Shown here in pieces: positions 35,421 through 45,103 of a stretch of 64,000 nucleotides of DNA. The position numbers were made by a program, and so were the translations under genes. Location: the NCBI RefSeq assembly GCF_004343705.1, contig NZ_SKFH01000007.1, positions 1 through 64,000 on the forward strand, read 5' to 3'. Source of the stretch: Flaviaesturariibacter aridisoli (GTDB lineage Bacteria > Bacteroidota > Bacteroidia > Chitinophagales > Chitinophagaceae). Positions within the stretch are counted from its first letter, which is position 1, and the number at the start of each line of letters is the position of its first letter. The notes beneath the pieces are model-generated. The model was not told the DNA's origin and did not search any database. It saw only the letters and a list, made by a program, of their open reading frames with translations.

Positions 35421-36968
35421 ATGGCTCGAGCTAAGAAAGAGAAAACCCAGGAGCAGAAACCCTTTGAGCAGATGCTATGGCAGGCTGCCGATAAGCTCCG
35501 GAAGAATATTGACGCCGCAGAATATAAACACTACGTTCTCGGCCTCCTTTTCCTCAAATACGTGAGTGATGCCTTTGAGGAGCTGCACCAGACGATCCTG
35601 AATAAGGAGGGCGAGCACGCTTACGATGATCCGGAAGACAAGCTGGTGTATAGTTCCCAATACGTGTTTTTCGTTCCTCCCCATGCCCGCTGGAGCCACC
35701 TGGTGAGCCGGGCCAAGCTGCCGACCATCGGAGAGGACGTAGATAACGCCATGGACCTCATCGAAAAGGAAAATCCCAAACTCCGAGGTGTGCTGCCCAA
35801 GCAGTTCGGCCGCCCGCAACTGGATAAGATGGTACTGGGTGAGCTGATTGACCTGATCAACAACATTAACCTAGGAGATGAAGCGGCCCGAAAAAAAGAC
35901 CTCCTTGGCGTCGTGTACGAGTACTTCCTCGGCCAGTTTGCATTGGCGGAAGGACGCAAGGGCGGACAGTTCTATACGCCCCGCTCCGTGGTGCAGCTCC
36001 TTGTTGAAATGCTCCAACCTGACCACGGTAAAGTATATGACCCCTGCTGTGGCAGCGGGGGAATGTTCGTGATGAGTGAGAAGTTTGTGCTGCAGCACCA
36101 AGGCCGGATCGACGATATCACCATCTACGGACAGGAAAGCAACCAGACTACGTGGAGGCTGGCCGTGATGAATCTAGCTATTCGCGGCATTGATCCAGAG
36201 CAGGTGAAGTGGAACGCTGAAGGAAGCTTTCTGAAGGACGCCCACCCTGACCTGAAAGCCGACTTCATCATTGCTAACCCGCCCTTCAATATTTCCGACT
36301 GGAGTGGAGAACTGCTTCGGAATGACGGTCGGTGGAAGTATGGCGTACCACCAACAGGGAACGCGAACTACGGCTGGCTCCAACATATGCTTTACCACCT
36401 ATCACCCACAGGAAAGGCGGGTGTTGTTCTCTCAAAAGGAGCATTAACAACAAAGTCGGGTGGAGAATACGAGATCCGGAAAAACATGATAGAAGCCGGC
36501 GTTATTGATTGTATTGTAAACCTTCCCACGAAGCTGTTTTTAAACACGCAGATCCCAGCTTGTCTTTGGTTTTTGAACCGGGATGAAAACAGGAAGCGGA
36601 AAGGTCAGATTCTGTTCATTGATGCCCGGAATCTGGGACATTTGATCAACCGGCGGACGCGTGAATTTACTGACACAGATATTCAAAGGATTGCGGACAC
36701 CTATCACCACTGGCTCAATGAGCGAGAATATTATGAGGATATTCCCGGATTCTGTATGAGTTCCAGCCTTCGCGACGTTACACAGATGGACTATGTTCTA
36801 ACCCCTGGACGTTACATTGGCTTACCAGATGATGAGGATGATTTCAATTTTGATGAAAAATTTTCAGAGCTTAAACGGTCCTTGGAGTTCGAAATAAAGA
36901 AGGAGTACGAACTGAATGACCGAATACTTCGAAACCTATCACTCTTAAAACCTTATTCTAATGGGTGA
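35421..36968 (+). CDS. hsdM: type I restriction-modification DNA methyltransferase subunit
   Basis: The 515-residue protein has an N-terminal HsdM domain, the SAM motif DPCCGSGGMF at about 207-216 and the N6-adenine catalytic motif NPPF at 286-289. HsdM methylates adenine in the sequence set by HsdS. It overlaps hsdS by 8 bp. Confidence 0.97.
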   Translation: MARAKKEKTQEQKPFEQMLWQAADKLRKNIDAAEYKHYVLGLLFLKYVSDAFEELHQTILNKEGEHAYDDPEDKLVYSSQYVFFVPPHARWSHLVSRAKLPTIGEDVDNAMDLIEKENPKLRGVLPKQFGRPQLDKMVLGELIDLINNINLGDEAARKKDLLGVVYEYFLGQFALAEGRKGGQFYTPRSVVQLLVEMLQPDHGKVYDPCCGSGGMFVMSEKFVLQHQGRIDDITIYGQESNQTTWRLAVMNLAIRGIDPEQVKWNAEGSFLKDAHPDLKADFIIANPPFNISDWSGELLRNDGRWKYGVPPTGNANYGWLQHMLYHLSPTGKAGVVLSKGALTTKSGGEYEIRKNMIEAGVIDCIVNLPTKLFLNTQIPACLWFLNRDENRKRKGQILFIDARNLGHLINRRTREFTDTDIQRIADTYHHWLNEREYYEDIPGFCMSSSLRDVTQMDYVLTPGRYIGLPDDEDDFNFDEKFSELKRSLEFEIKKEYELNDRILRNLSLLKPYSNG

Positions 36969-38214
36969 ATGGAGAGAGACAACGCTTGGTGAAATCCTTG
37001 GAGCCAAAGGGTATATAAGAGGGCCGTTTGGATCCTCACTTAAACGTAATGACATGAAGAGTTCTGGGACACCTGTTTACGAACAGATGCATGCAATCTA
37101 TGGACATAGAAAATTTCGTTTTTTTGTTGATGACGAGAAGCTAGGTGAGCTTTCACGGTTTCAGGTAAAACCTAATGATCTCATTATTAGCTGCTCAGGT
37201 ACAGTCGGACGAATATCTACGATTTCAAATAGTGACCCTAAAGGAATTATTAGCCAAGCTTTATTAATACTAAGGCCTGACACCTCTTTAGTTCGGCCCC
37301 AATTTCTCAAGTACTTCTTGACATCGGAGTTAGGTCAGCATCATCTTTTATCTGCATCTCACGGATCGGTCCAACCAAATATCTCAGAAAGAAAAATAGT
37401 AGAAAAAATACCCGTTGATTTACCTGACCCTGATACTCAGGATTTAATAGTTGAAGTTCTATCTAGCCTCGACGACAAAATAGAAATTCTTCAACACCAG
37501 AACAAAACGCTGGAGCAGCTAGCGGAGACGTTGTTTCGGCAGTGGTTTGTGGTGAACGAACTTGACGAAACTTTAACGACGACGCTTGGGGAGCAGACCA
37601 CAATTCTTAGAGGTTTGAGCTATAAGGGGGCAGGGCTAACCGAACAATCTGATCTTTTGGCCGTGCCAATGATCAATCTAAACTCAGTGTTTGAAGGTGG
37701 CCATTTTAAGGAGTCTGGTACCAAATACTATAATGGTGACTTCAAAGAACGCCACCTGATATTCCCAGGAGATGTGTTCGTGACAAATACCGAGCAGGGG
37801 CATGAGCACCGACTGATTGGGCACGCCGCTATCGTCCCAAGGAGTATCGGGGAAAGAGCAATCTTCAGTCAACACGTTTACCGGATTGTGCCGAAGAACA
37901 ATGCACTTACCCCCGCCTTTCTTTACCACCTGTTTAATCATTCACCGATGCGGGACCAAGTGATTGGAGCTACAAACGGGTCGACGGTAAACATGCTTTC
38001 TCTTGAGGGACTGGAACGCTGTACTTTTAGTTTGCCTGATGGTGAGCGACTGACGCATTTTAATACCATCAGCGGAGATCATCAGAAGAAGATAGAGGCC
38101 AATAACGAGCAGATAAAGACACTGGCTGGTACCCGAGATCTGATTTTACCTAAACTTATGTCGGGGGAAATCCGTGTTGTAGAAGCTGCAGAACAAATAC
38201 TTGAAACCGCTTAA
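36961..38214 (+). CDS. hsdS: type I restriction-modification specificity subunit
   Basis: The 417-residue protein has two target-recognition domains (opening GEWRETTLGEI and then TTLGEQTTILRG), each followed by a helical spacer (SSLDDKIEILQHQNKTLEQLAE and QKKIEANNEQIKTLAG). These TRDs read two half-sites. Its first half is visibly AT-richer than hsdM, as is common for exchanged TRDs. Confidence 0.93.
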   Translation: MGEWRETTLGEILGAKGYIRGPFGSSLKRNDMKSSGTPVYEQMHAIYGHRKFRFFVDDEKLGELSRFQVKPNDLIISCSGTVGRISTISNSDPKGIISQALLILRPDTSLVRPQFLKYFLTSELGQHHLLSASHGSVQPNISERKIVEKIPVDLPDPDTQDLIVEVLSSLDDKIEILQHQNKTLEQLAETLFRQWFVVNELDETLTTTLGEQTTILRGLSYKGAGLTEQSDLLAVPMINLNSVFEGGHFKESGTKYYNGDFKERHLIFPGDVFVTNTEQGHEHRLIGHAAIVPRSIGERAIFSQHVYRIVPKNNALTPAFLYHLFNHSPMRDQVIGATNGSTVNMLSLEGLERCTFSLPDGERLTHFNTISGDHQKKIEANNEQIKTLAGTRDLILPKLMSGEIRVVEAAEQILETA

Positions 38215-38225
38215 GTCTCCATACG

Positions 38226-39095
38226 ATGAAGGCCCACCATCTCTACGAAAGCTATCCTGATATTTTCCAACCGAAGAAGCTGCCAGAATACCTGCAGTTC
38301 TCAGATATCCTACCGTTTTTCATTGATGATGGAACCGAATCCGAGCGGCCTTCCAGTTCCGCGCGGCCAGTAAAAGTCCTACGCTCGCGGCCGCAAGCCG
38401 AGACACTAGTACCAGTCAAAGGCAAGACATTGGATGACATGATCGAGCCGGGTGAAGATGGAATACCGATGCTCACCCATAACGGTCAGATCCTGGCATT
38501 GTACCTTCCTTTTCATTTCTTCTACCGGCCCGACCAGAGTGAATTTGAACAGTGGTGGGGTATCTGGATCACCGAGACAGCCATTTATGATGTACTTGAG
38601 CCGCTGCTAAGCCACCTTCCGATTAACGCCGCTCAGAGACAGCTGCTGGCCGAAACCTACATCGTCAATTTTGGCCTCTTTTACCACAAAGTAGAGATGT
38701 TCGTTAGCCGGAACGAGGTCTTTGAACGTGAGCCGCTCTATAAATACCATTTTAGCAAATTGAAAAAGGAGCTCCTAAAGCAGATCGACAGACACGCCCA
38801 TACCTACGCAGCTTTGCGGGTTGATCAGGCGGTAAATAAGCGGCTGGAGAGCATTGGGAGAAAGGAGCGGGCTCAAGCGGCCACGATCTTTCGAGAGCTC
38901 TTTGAATACGGGTGGTACAATGAGGAAGCCGACTTGCTGAACGGTATTTACAACGAGATGCACCAACCCGGGCGGCATCGTAACAAGGAGATCTGGACGG
39001 ATCTGGGACACTGGTCGGATGCGGGGATCGTGTCGACTAAAAGAGATAATGTTTTCATCGTTCCGGAGATCATCCCGGGAAGACGTCCAAAATAA
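38226..39095 (+). CDS. uncharacterised protein between hsdS and the Shedu-like gene
   Basis: The 289-residue protein has no domain I recognise. It is soluble, with no signal or membrane helix, and has a hydrophobic core (ALYLPFHFFYRP, residues about 92-103) and a helical C-terminal half. Tight spacing (12 bp after hsdS, 44 bp before the next gene) suggests cotranscription and a defence-linked role, which is inferred. Confidence 0.85.
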   Translation: MKAHHLYESYPDIFQPKKLPEYLQFSDILPFFIDDGTESERPSSSARPVKVLRSRPQAETLVPVKGKTLDDMIEPGEDGIPMLTHNGQILALYLPFHFFYRPDQSEFEQWWGIWITETAIYDVLEPLLSHLPINAAQRQLLAETYIVNFGLFYHKVEMFVSRNEVFEREPLYKYHFSKLKKELLKQIDRHAHTYAALRVDQAVNKRLESIGRKERAQAATIFRELFEYGWYNEEADLLNGIYNEMHQPGRHRNKEIWTDLGHWSDAGIVSTKRDNVFIVPEIIPGRRPK

Positions 39096-39139
39096 AATGC
39101 AGTTTAAGTTTCCTACCTTGTAACCAAACCAACTGACTC

Positions 39140-40312
39140 ATGGCCGCACTTGGCTCAAATAACACGAACGATGAATTCCTCCAGAACCTACGGGAGGGTT
39201 TCGTGTATGGAAACAGGTTTAAGAACGGCATTGGGAGCTATTTCCGGCGGGCATTCGATGAAGTAACGGAGCAAGAAACCGGATTCACGATAAACGTTAC
39301 CAGCCGTATAGTAGTCAGGGCTACCTATATTTCTTCAAACAACGAGATCAATGGAATTGAGCTGACCAAACTCGATAACGGTAAAACAGTACAACAAATT
39401 TCTCTGACTGGCCTCAGTACGAAAGGGATCTGTGAGTTTTTGGAGTTCTTGACATCAGCTGACTTAAAAAACCTCACTGGCAGATTTCGAGTTCCCGTCA
39501 CCTTCAACGATTTTGACCCAGAGGTGGAAGAAGCCGTTCGGGCTCTTTGTTCACGGCGCGACGCTACGAACTTTCTTGAAACATTACTAAAAGAGGACTG
39601 CGTAACCTCTCGGGACATAGTCAATACAGGATACCGAAAAAGGAGCCTGAACACCTTTGATCGGCTTGTCAACGAGGATGACTACTGGAGAGTGTATGCA
39701 GGAGAGCAAGGAGTCAGTGATCACCAAGAGGAGAAGGTAATCCAACACTTTCTGAAAAATAACCCATGGATTTTTGGCTACGGCCTTGATTACCGCTACC
39801 TAGGCATCATCCAACCCGAAGCTCTATTATCTAATCCTAGTTTCGATGGGTCAGGCGGGGTAATCACCGACTTTTGGATGGGCGATCCGAGATTCACCGT
39901 TTTTGTCGAACTGAAAAGACCCGGCACCAGCCTGTTTTCCTCAAAAAACCGCAGTGGGTCGTGGAGATTGTCAAATGAACTTTTCTGGGCGGTTTCACAG
40001 ATTCTTGAACAGAAAGCTGCGGGTACGGAGAAAGTAAAGAACACAAAGTACCTTCCTAGCGGTGAGCTGAACGATCAGTCAGCATACGATCCCAAAGTGA
40101 TTCTGGTGATCGGACGGTGGAAGGAACTGAATGACGCGTCCAATCCCGAAGAACGGGAAATAAAACGACGAACTTTTGAGCTTTTCCGTAGGGATAGCCG
40201 GAATATTGAAATCCTTACGTTTGATGAACTCTTGGAGCGGGCAAGGTTTATAGCAGGTTCGGCATCGTCACCTGAACTCCCTGATGATGATATTCAAGAT
40301 CTTCCATTCTGA
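39140..40312 (+). CDS. Shedu-type (DUF4263) defence nuclease
   Basis: The 390-residue protein ends in a DUF4263 domain of the Shedu anti-phage family: NNPWIFG at 207-213, then the PD-(D/E)xK core with Asp244 (ITDFW) and Glu257/Lys259 (VELKRP), and a helix ending TFDELLERARF. The N-terminal 190 residues are an unassigned regulatory or sensor part. Shedu is a known single-gene anti-phage system; placing it inside a type I operon and beside a cold-shock gene is unusual. Confidence 0.88.
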   Translation: MAALGSNNTNDEFLQNLREGFVYGNRFKNGIGSYFRRAFDEVTEQETGFTINVTSRIVVRATYISSNNEINGIELTKLDNGKTVQQISLTGLSTKGICEFLEFLTSADLKNLTGRFRVPVTFNDFDPEVEEAVRALCSRRDATNFLETLLKEDCVTSRDIVNTGYRKRSLNTFDRLVNEDDYWRVYAGEQGVSDHQEEKVIQHFLKNNPWIFGYGLDYRYLGIIQPEALLSNPSFDGSGGVITDFWMGDPRFTVFVELKRPGTSLFSSKNRSGSWRLSNELFWAVSQILEQKAAGTEKVKNTKYLPSGELNDQSAYDPKVILVIGRWKELNDASNPEEREIKRRTFELFRRDSRNIEILTFDELLERARFIAGSASSPELPDDDIQDLPF

Positions 40313-40318
40313 TAAACT

Positions 40319-41044
40319 ATGAACGGTATCGTCACCTTTTACAACAAGGAAAAATTCTACGGTTTCATTGAATCACAGGAGAGCAAAGAGTCATATTTCT
40401 TTCATGTGGACACGTCAAACCCGAGAAAGGAGCGGAAAGCGGCTCCTAAGGAGGGAGATGAAGTAGTCTTTAATCTCGTAGAGGACAAAACACACCCGGG
40501 TCAAAAAATAGCCGTGGTCCAGGAAGTTCTAGGGAATGAGCGATGGGAAGCTCTCATTGAACGTTTACGACTACAGCCTGTTCAAAGGGGATACTTAAAA
40601 AGAATAAACGGCTCTTGGTTTTTCAAGGTAATGCCTGAAAAGATGATGATACCAATGAAGGGCCCAGGCGTCTACGAGATTAACGTGGCGGAAAAATATG
40701 AAGCTCGAGAAAATCAACTGGTTGACGTCACCATGACTGTTTCCGCAAAGGGGGCCGCAAAAGCTCAGTTGACTGATGCGGCGTTCCATCCTGATTTTCT
40801 TGAAGTAAAAGCAGCATTGGAAGCGGAAGCTGAACTTCCAGCTCGTATTTCTGGACAGAACAAGGATGTATATTTTGTTCAGCTGAAAAGCCTACCCTTG
40901 TGTGTCATCCGAAAGAAAACGCTACCAAAGGCTATTTTTTTTGAGAAGGGTCAGGAAGTGCTTGTCAATGTCCATATGGCAGCTGATTCAATGATTGCAG
41001 TACATCCTGCTGGTGTACCACTAAATACCACCTTAGATGCCTGA
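40319..41044 (+). CDS. cold-shock-domain protein with C-terminal extension
   Basis: The 241-residue protein starts with a cold-shock fold (GIVTFYNKEKFYGFIE, then SYFFHV and GDEVVFNL), a single-strand nucleic-acid binder. The C-terminal 150 residues are beta-rich and unassigned, possibly further OB-like folds. It is 6 bp after the Shedu gene and overlaps the next gene by 8 bp, so it may serve the nuclease as an accessory. That link is inferred. Confidence 0.82.
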   Translation: MNGIVTFYNKEKFYGFIESQESKESYFFHVDTSNPRKERKAAPKEGDEVVFNLVEDKTHPGQKIAVVQEVLGNERWEALIERLRLQPVQRGYLKRINGSWFFKVMPEKMMIPMKGPGVYEINVAEKYEARENQLVDVTMTVSAKGAAKAQLTDAAFHPDFLEVKAALEAEAELPARISGQNKDVYFVQLKSLPLCVIRKKTLPKAIFFEKGQEVLVNVHMAADSMIAVHPAGVPLNTTLDA

Positions 41045-41900
41045 TCAGCTGAGCCCTTTTACCGAAACTTGCGAGCGGCTGGTTCAACACGCTCTCAGTG
41101 AGCTTTCTGGCTTTATATCCAGAGACTTTGAGAGCGAAAAGATGCTACACCTACTCAATTGCTACGAGAAAAAACTTAAACTGCTAGAGCTACTGAACGA
41201 GGTGCCGGATGCCCCTCATAATTCAGTTCTTTTTAAGGAGTTCGGGTGGGCGTCTGACCATAATTCGGCACAGGTTCGTTCGAAGAACTACGAGCAGACC
41301 ACGGCCACCTATTTGGTTTTATCCGCTCTTTGTTTAGTCTCATCTCACAATTTGAGTAATGAGGTCTACTTGACTGATGAAGCCGAAGTAAATAGAGTGG
41401 CGGGCAGGTTCCGATACAATGCGAACATGACAATTTCACCAAAGACCCCACTACGCCGGACCCTGAGCTTCAGGATCTTCGTAATGGAACGCAATTCCCT
41501 TTATCTTGAAAGCAATCCGAGAGAGAACATCTTGAAGGACCTTGACGTAAGCCCGTTCATCGTCCACAGCTGCTCACAAAACTCGAAAAATTACCTTGTC
41601 TCATCGAGAGTGGGGTATATATGCGGTGTGTGTAGTAAACAGAGCAGGGTCGTACAAAGCTGGGAGTCTGAATATCAGCGTGTCTTTAAACAGAAGGGAT
41701 GCACTGATCTGTATAGGTTTTTAAAGGTATCTCCGGAGCTAACCGATCTGCAGAAGTTATTGTATTGGACCCGGAGCATCCTTCCTGAAGCAGAAGCCAC
41801 CCATTATCTCATAAACGAGTTACGGAACTATGAGGAAGAAAAAGTATGGGAGAACATCCTGAAGTTCCATACGGTTGACAACCAAGAAAATGACAACTAG
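41037..41900 (+). CDS. uncharacterised protein downstream of the cold-shock gene
   Basis: The 287-residue protein is soluble, helix-rich at both ends, with one CGVCSK cysteine pair near residue 200 that might bind metal as a dimer. No family is recognised. It overlaps the cold-shock gene by 8 bp and precedes hsdR by 50 bp. Confidence 0.85.
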   Translation: MPDQLSPFTETCERLVQHALSELSGFISRDFESEKMLHLLNCYEKKLKLLELLNEVPDAPHNSVLFKEFGWASDHNSAQVRSKNYEQTTATYLVLSALCLVSSHNLSNEVYLTDEAEVNRVAGRFRYNANMTISPKTPLRRTLSFRIFVMERNSLYLESNPRENILKDLDVSPFIVHSCSQNSKNYLVSSRVGYICGVCSKQSRVVQSWESEYQRVFKQKGCTDLYRFLKVSPELTDLQKLLYWTRSILPEAEATHYLINELRNYEEEKVWENILKFHTVDNQENDN

Positions 41901-41950
41901 AATCACAAACGAAAAAGCCACTTGATCATCTAAGCCAGCCCCTGTACCAC

Positions 41951-44900
41951 ATGAGCTCTATATCCGAAGATCATATTGAACGATGGGTCATTGAGGCCCT
42001 ATCAAAAGATGGTTTCAAATACCTGACTCCTGAATCCATTGACCCAGATGTTGCGGGTTCATTGCGAACATCCTACCAGGAGCTGCTGCTGAAAGACCGT
42101 CTGCAGCAAGCCGTAGTGGCTCACAATCCTACCATTCCTATCACGGCCATTCAGCAGGCTATCAAAGAAGTGGAGCGGGTCAATGCCCACGGTGACCTAG
42201 TATCTTGCAACGCCTACTTTCAAAAGCTGCTCACTGAAGGCGTGGACGTGACATTCATGGAGAAGGGTGAAGAACGCACACAGAAAGTGTGGCTGGTGGA
42301 TATTCACAACCCTGGTAAAAACGATTGGGTTGTCACCCACCAGATGACCATTATTGAGAACGGCCAAAACAAGCGGCCCGACGTATTGATCTTCCTTAAC
42401 GGCATCCCCGTAGTGGTGATGGAGCTGAAAAACGCTACTGATCCGAACGCCACCATCGACAAAGCCTACCAGCAGCTTCAAACGTACCACGCCGCGATTC
42501 CCTCCCTATTCCATTATAACCTGTTGGAAATCATTTCCGATGGTCTTGAAGCCAAGGTCGGAACAATCACTTCCGACATTTCCCGGTTTTTGAGCTGGAA
42601 GACGGCGGATGGGAAGACGACCGCCGACCGAAAAACAAGTGAGCTGCAGGTGATGATGGAGGGGCTACTCAACCCCGGTACCCTGCTGGATATGTTCCTC
42701 AACTTCATCGTTTTTGAACAGTATAAATATGAGGATCTTAAAACAAAGACGATTCAGATTGGCACAATGAAGAAGGTTGCTGCCTATCATCAGTATTACG
42801 CGGTGAAGAAGGCTGTTCTTTCAGCCCAGCGTGCCAGCTCGGAAGCCGGCAACAAAAAAGGTGGCGTTGTGTGGCATACTCAGGGTAGTGGTAAAAGTCT
42901 TTCCATGGTGTTTTTTACCGGTCTACTGGTAAAACACCTGAACAACCCCACTATCGTCGTTATTACTGACCGCAATGACCTGGATGATCAGCTCTTCGAA
43001 ACCTTTGCCAACTGTAAGCAGCTGCTCCGGCAGGTGCCCGTTCAGATAGAGAGCCGCGCAGCCCTGGTAAAGGAACTCAAACAGCGTCAGTCAGGCGGTA
43101 TCTTCTTTACGACCATTCAAAAGTTCCTTCCCGAGGAAGGTAACAGCCAGTTTGAGCTGCTATCTGACCGTCGGAACATCATCGTAATAGCCGATGAAGC
43201 CCACCGGACCCAGTACGGCTTTGAGGCTAAAGTGCGGACCTACAAGGACGATCAGGGTAAGGAGATCGGCTCCGAGGTCTCCTACGGCTTTGCCAAGCAC
43301 ATGCATGATGCCCTGCCGGCCGCCACTTTTGTAGGCTTCACCGGAACCCCAGTAGAGGCAGCAGATAAGAACACGAAAGCCGTATTTGGTGAGTACGTAG
43401 ACATCTACGACATCGAGCGGGCCGTCCGGGACGGGGCTACAGTACCTATCTTCTACGAGAACCGTTTTGCGAAGCTGAAACTGGACCAGTTCTTCGTGGA
43501 GGAACTGGATGACCGGCTTTCCCATGTGGCCGAAGGCCTGCCTGAGTACATCGTAAAGCAATCGGTGGAGAAAGCGACCCGCATGGAAGCAATCGTCGGT
43601 AACCAGGAGCGGATGGAAGCCGTTGCGCTGGACATCATCACCCACTTTGAAGACCGCACCGAAACCTTAAAAGGGAAAGCTTTGGTTGTAGCCATGTCCC
43701 GGAACGTAGCGGTAAAGCTCTATAACGAGATGGTCAGCCTCCGTCCGGACTGGCACAGTGAGGATGACACCGCCGGAAACCTCAAAGTCATTATGACCGG
43801 CAGTTCGTCGGATGATGCCTTCCTGCAACCTCATATACGAAACAAAGAAGGACGCTCCAGGATCGCGGCTCGTTTGAAAGAACCGAATGATCCCCTTCAG
43901 ATGGTGATCGTGGTAGACATGTGGCTCACTGGGTTTGACGCTCCCGTACTCCACACCCTATACCTGGACAAGGACATGTCAGGACACAACCTTATGCAAG
44001 CCATAGCCCGTGTCAACAGGGTTTTCGGATCAAAGCCGGGTGGCTTGGTGGTGGACTACGTACCGGTAACCGGCAACCTGAAAGCTGCCCTTAAAGTCTA
44101 TACGGAAAGTCAAGGCAAGGGAAATATCGCCGCAGATATTAGTGAGGCCGTGGCCTTTATGCTCACCAAGCTTGAAGTGGTGCAGCAGATGTACCATGGG
44201 TTTGAATACCCTGAGTACTTCACATCCCCTGTAGGGAGAAAGATGAACATTATCCTGGAGGCTGAAGATCATATCCTTTCACTGGAGAACGGAAAGGAAC
44301 GGTACCTGAAAGAAGTCACGGCCCTCAGTAAAGCGTACGCTCTGTCTAAGGCGGAGCCGGCAGCCAAAGAGATCACCGAAGAAGTGGCGTTTTTTCAGGC
44401 CGTTAGAGCACGTCTGGCTAAGTTCGATACCCAAGTAACCGGGCAGAGGAGGAAGGAATTTGAAGGTACTGTACGCAATCTAGTGGAAGCGGCCGTAGCT
44501 GCAGACGGGATTGTTAACCTGCTGGATCAGGCAGGTCTCGAAAAACCGGAGATTTCAATCTTTTCCGATGAGTTCATGGACGAAGTCCGTAATATGAAGC
44601 AGCGGAACGTAGCCGTGGAACTGCTGAAGAAGCTCCTTTCCGACCAGATAAAGATCCGGTTCAAACGGAACATCGTGGCTACTAAAAACTTCTCAGAAAA
44701 GCTGACCGAGGCCATCAACCGGTATAACCGGAAAGCTATTACCGCCCTAGAGATGATCGAGTTGCTGCTGGAAATCTCTGGAGAGGTAAATAAAGAAACA
44801 GAACGCGGCCAAGACTTAGGCCTGACGGAAACCGAGAAGGCTTTCTATGATGCCTTGCGGGTCAACAAGTCAGCGTTGGAGCTCATAGGGGATGAAAAGC

Positions 44901-45103
44901 TGATGATCATTGCGCGGGAGCTGGTTTCTCGTGTTAAAAGGAGCACTACGTTGGATTGGACGGTCCGGCAGTCCGCGAAGGACCGTGTAAAGCTTGAAGT
45001 TAAGCGGGTGCTACGGTTTCATAAGTATCCGCCTGACGACGAGCCCAGAGCCACTGAAACTGTGCTCGAGCAGGCGGAACTCCATGCAGCAGATCTGGTA
45101 TAG
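41951..45103 (+). CDS. hsdR: type I restriction subunit R
   Basis: The 1050-residue translocating nuclease has an N-terminal PD-(D/E)xK core (Asp144, Glu158, Lys160), Walker A GSGKS at 312-316, a DEAH box at 415-418, a SF2 helicase C-domain with FTGTPVE and LTGFDAPVLHTLYLDK, and a C-terminal helical HsdM-binding region. It would cut unmethylated DNA after translocation. It is separated from hsdM-hsdS by four genes. Confidence 0.97.
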   Translation: MSSISEDHIERWVIEALSKDGFKYLTPESIDPDVAGSLRTSYQELLLKDRLQQAVVAHNPTIPITAIQQAIKEVERVNAHGDLVSCNAYFQKLLTEGVDVTFMEKGEERTQKVWLVDIHNPGKNDWVVTHQMTIIENGQNKRPDVLIFLNGIPVVVMELKNATDPNATIDKAYQQLQTYHAAIPSLFHYNLLEIISDGLEAKVGTITSDISRFLSWKTADGKTTADRKTSELQVMMEGLLNPGTLLDMFLNFIVFEQYKYEDLKTKTIQIGTMKKVAAYHQYYAVKKAVLSAQRASSEAGNKKGGVVWHTQGSGKSLSMVFFTGLLVKHLNNPTIVVITDRNDLDDQLFETFANCKQLLRQVPVQIESRAALVKELKQRQSGGIFFTTIQKFLPEEGNSQFELLSDRRNIIVIADEAHRTQYGFEAKVRTYKDDQGKEIGSEVSYGFAKHMHDALPAATFVGFTGTPVEAADKNTKAVFGEYVDIYDIERAVRDGATVPIFYENRFAKLKLDQFFVEELDDRLSHVAEGLPEYIVKQSVEKATRMEAIVGNQERMEAVALDIITHFEDRTETLKGKALVVAMSRNVAVKLYNEMVSLRPDWHSEDDTAGNLKVIMTGSSSDDAFLQPHIRNKEGRSRIAARLKEPNDPLQMVIVVDMWLTGFDAPVLHTLYLDKDMSGHNLMQAIARVNRVFGSKPGGLVVDYVPVTGNLKAALKVYTESQGKGNIAADISEAVAFMLTKLEVVQQMYHGFEYPEYFTSPVGRKMNIILEAEDHILSLENGKERYLKEVTALSKAYALSKAEPAAKEITEEVAFFQAVRARLAKFDTQVTGQRRKEFEGTVRNLVEAAVAADGIVNLLDQAGLEKPEISIFSDEFMDEVRNMKQRNVAVELLKKLLSDQIKIRFKRNIVATKNFSEKLTEAINRYNRKAITALEMIELLLEISGEVNKETERGQDLGLTETEKAFYDALRVNKSALELIGDEKLMIIARELVSRVKRSTTLDWTVRQSAKDRVKLEVKRVLRFHKYPPDDEPRATETVLEQAELHAADLV

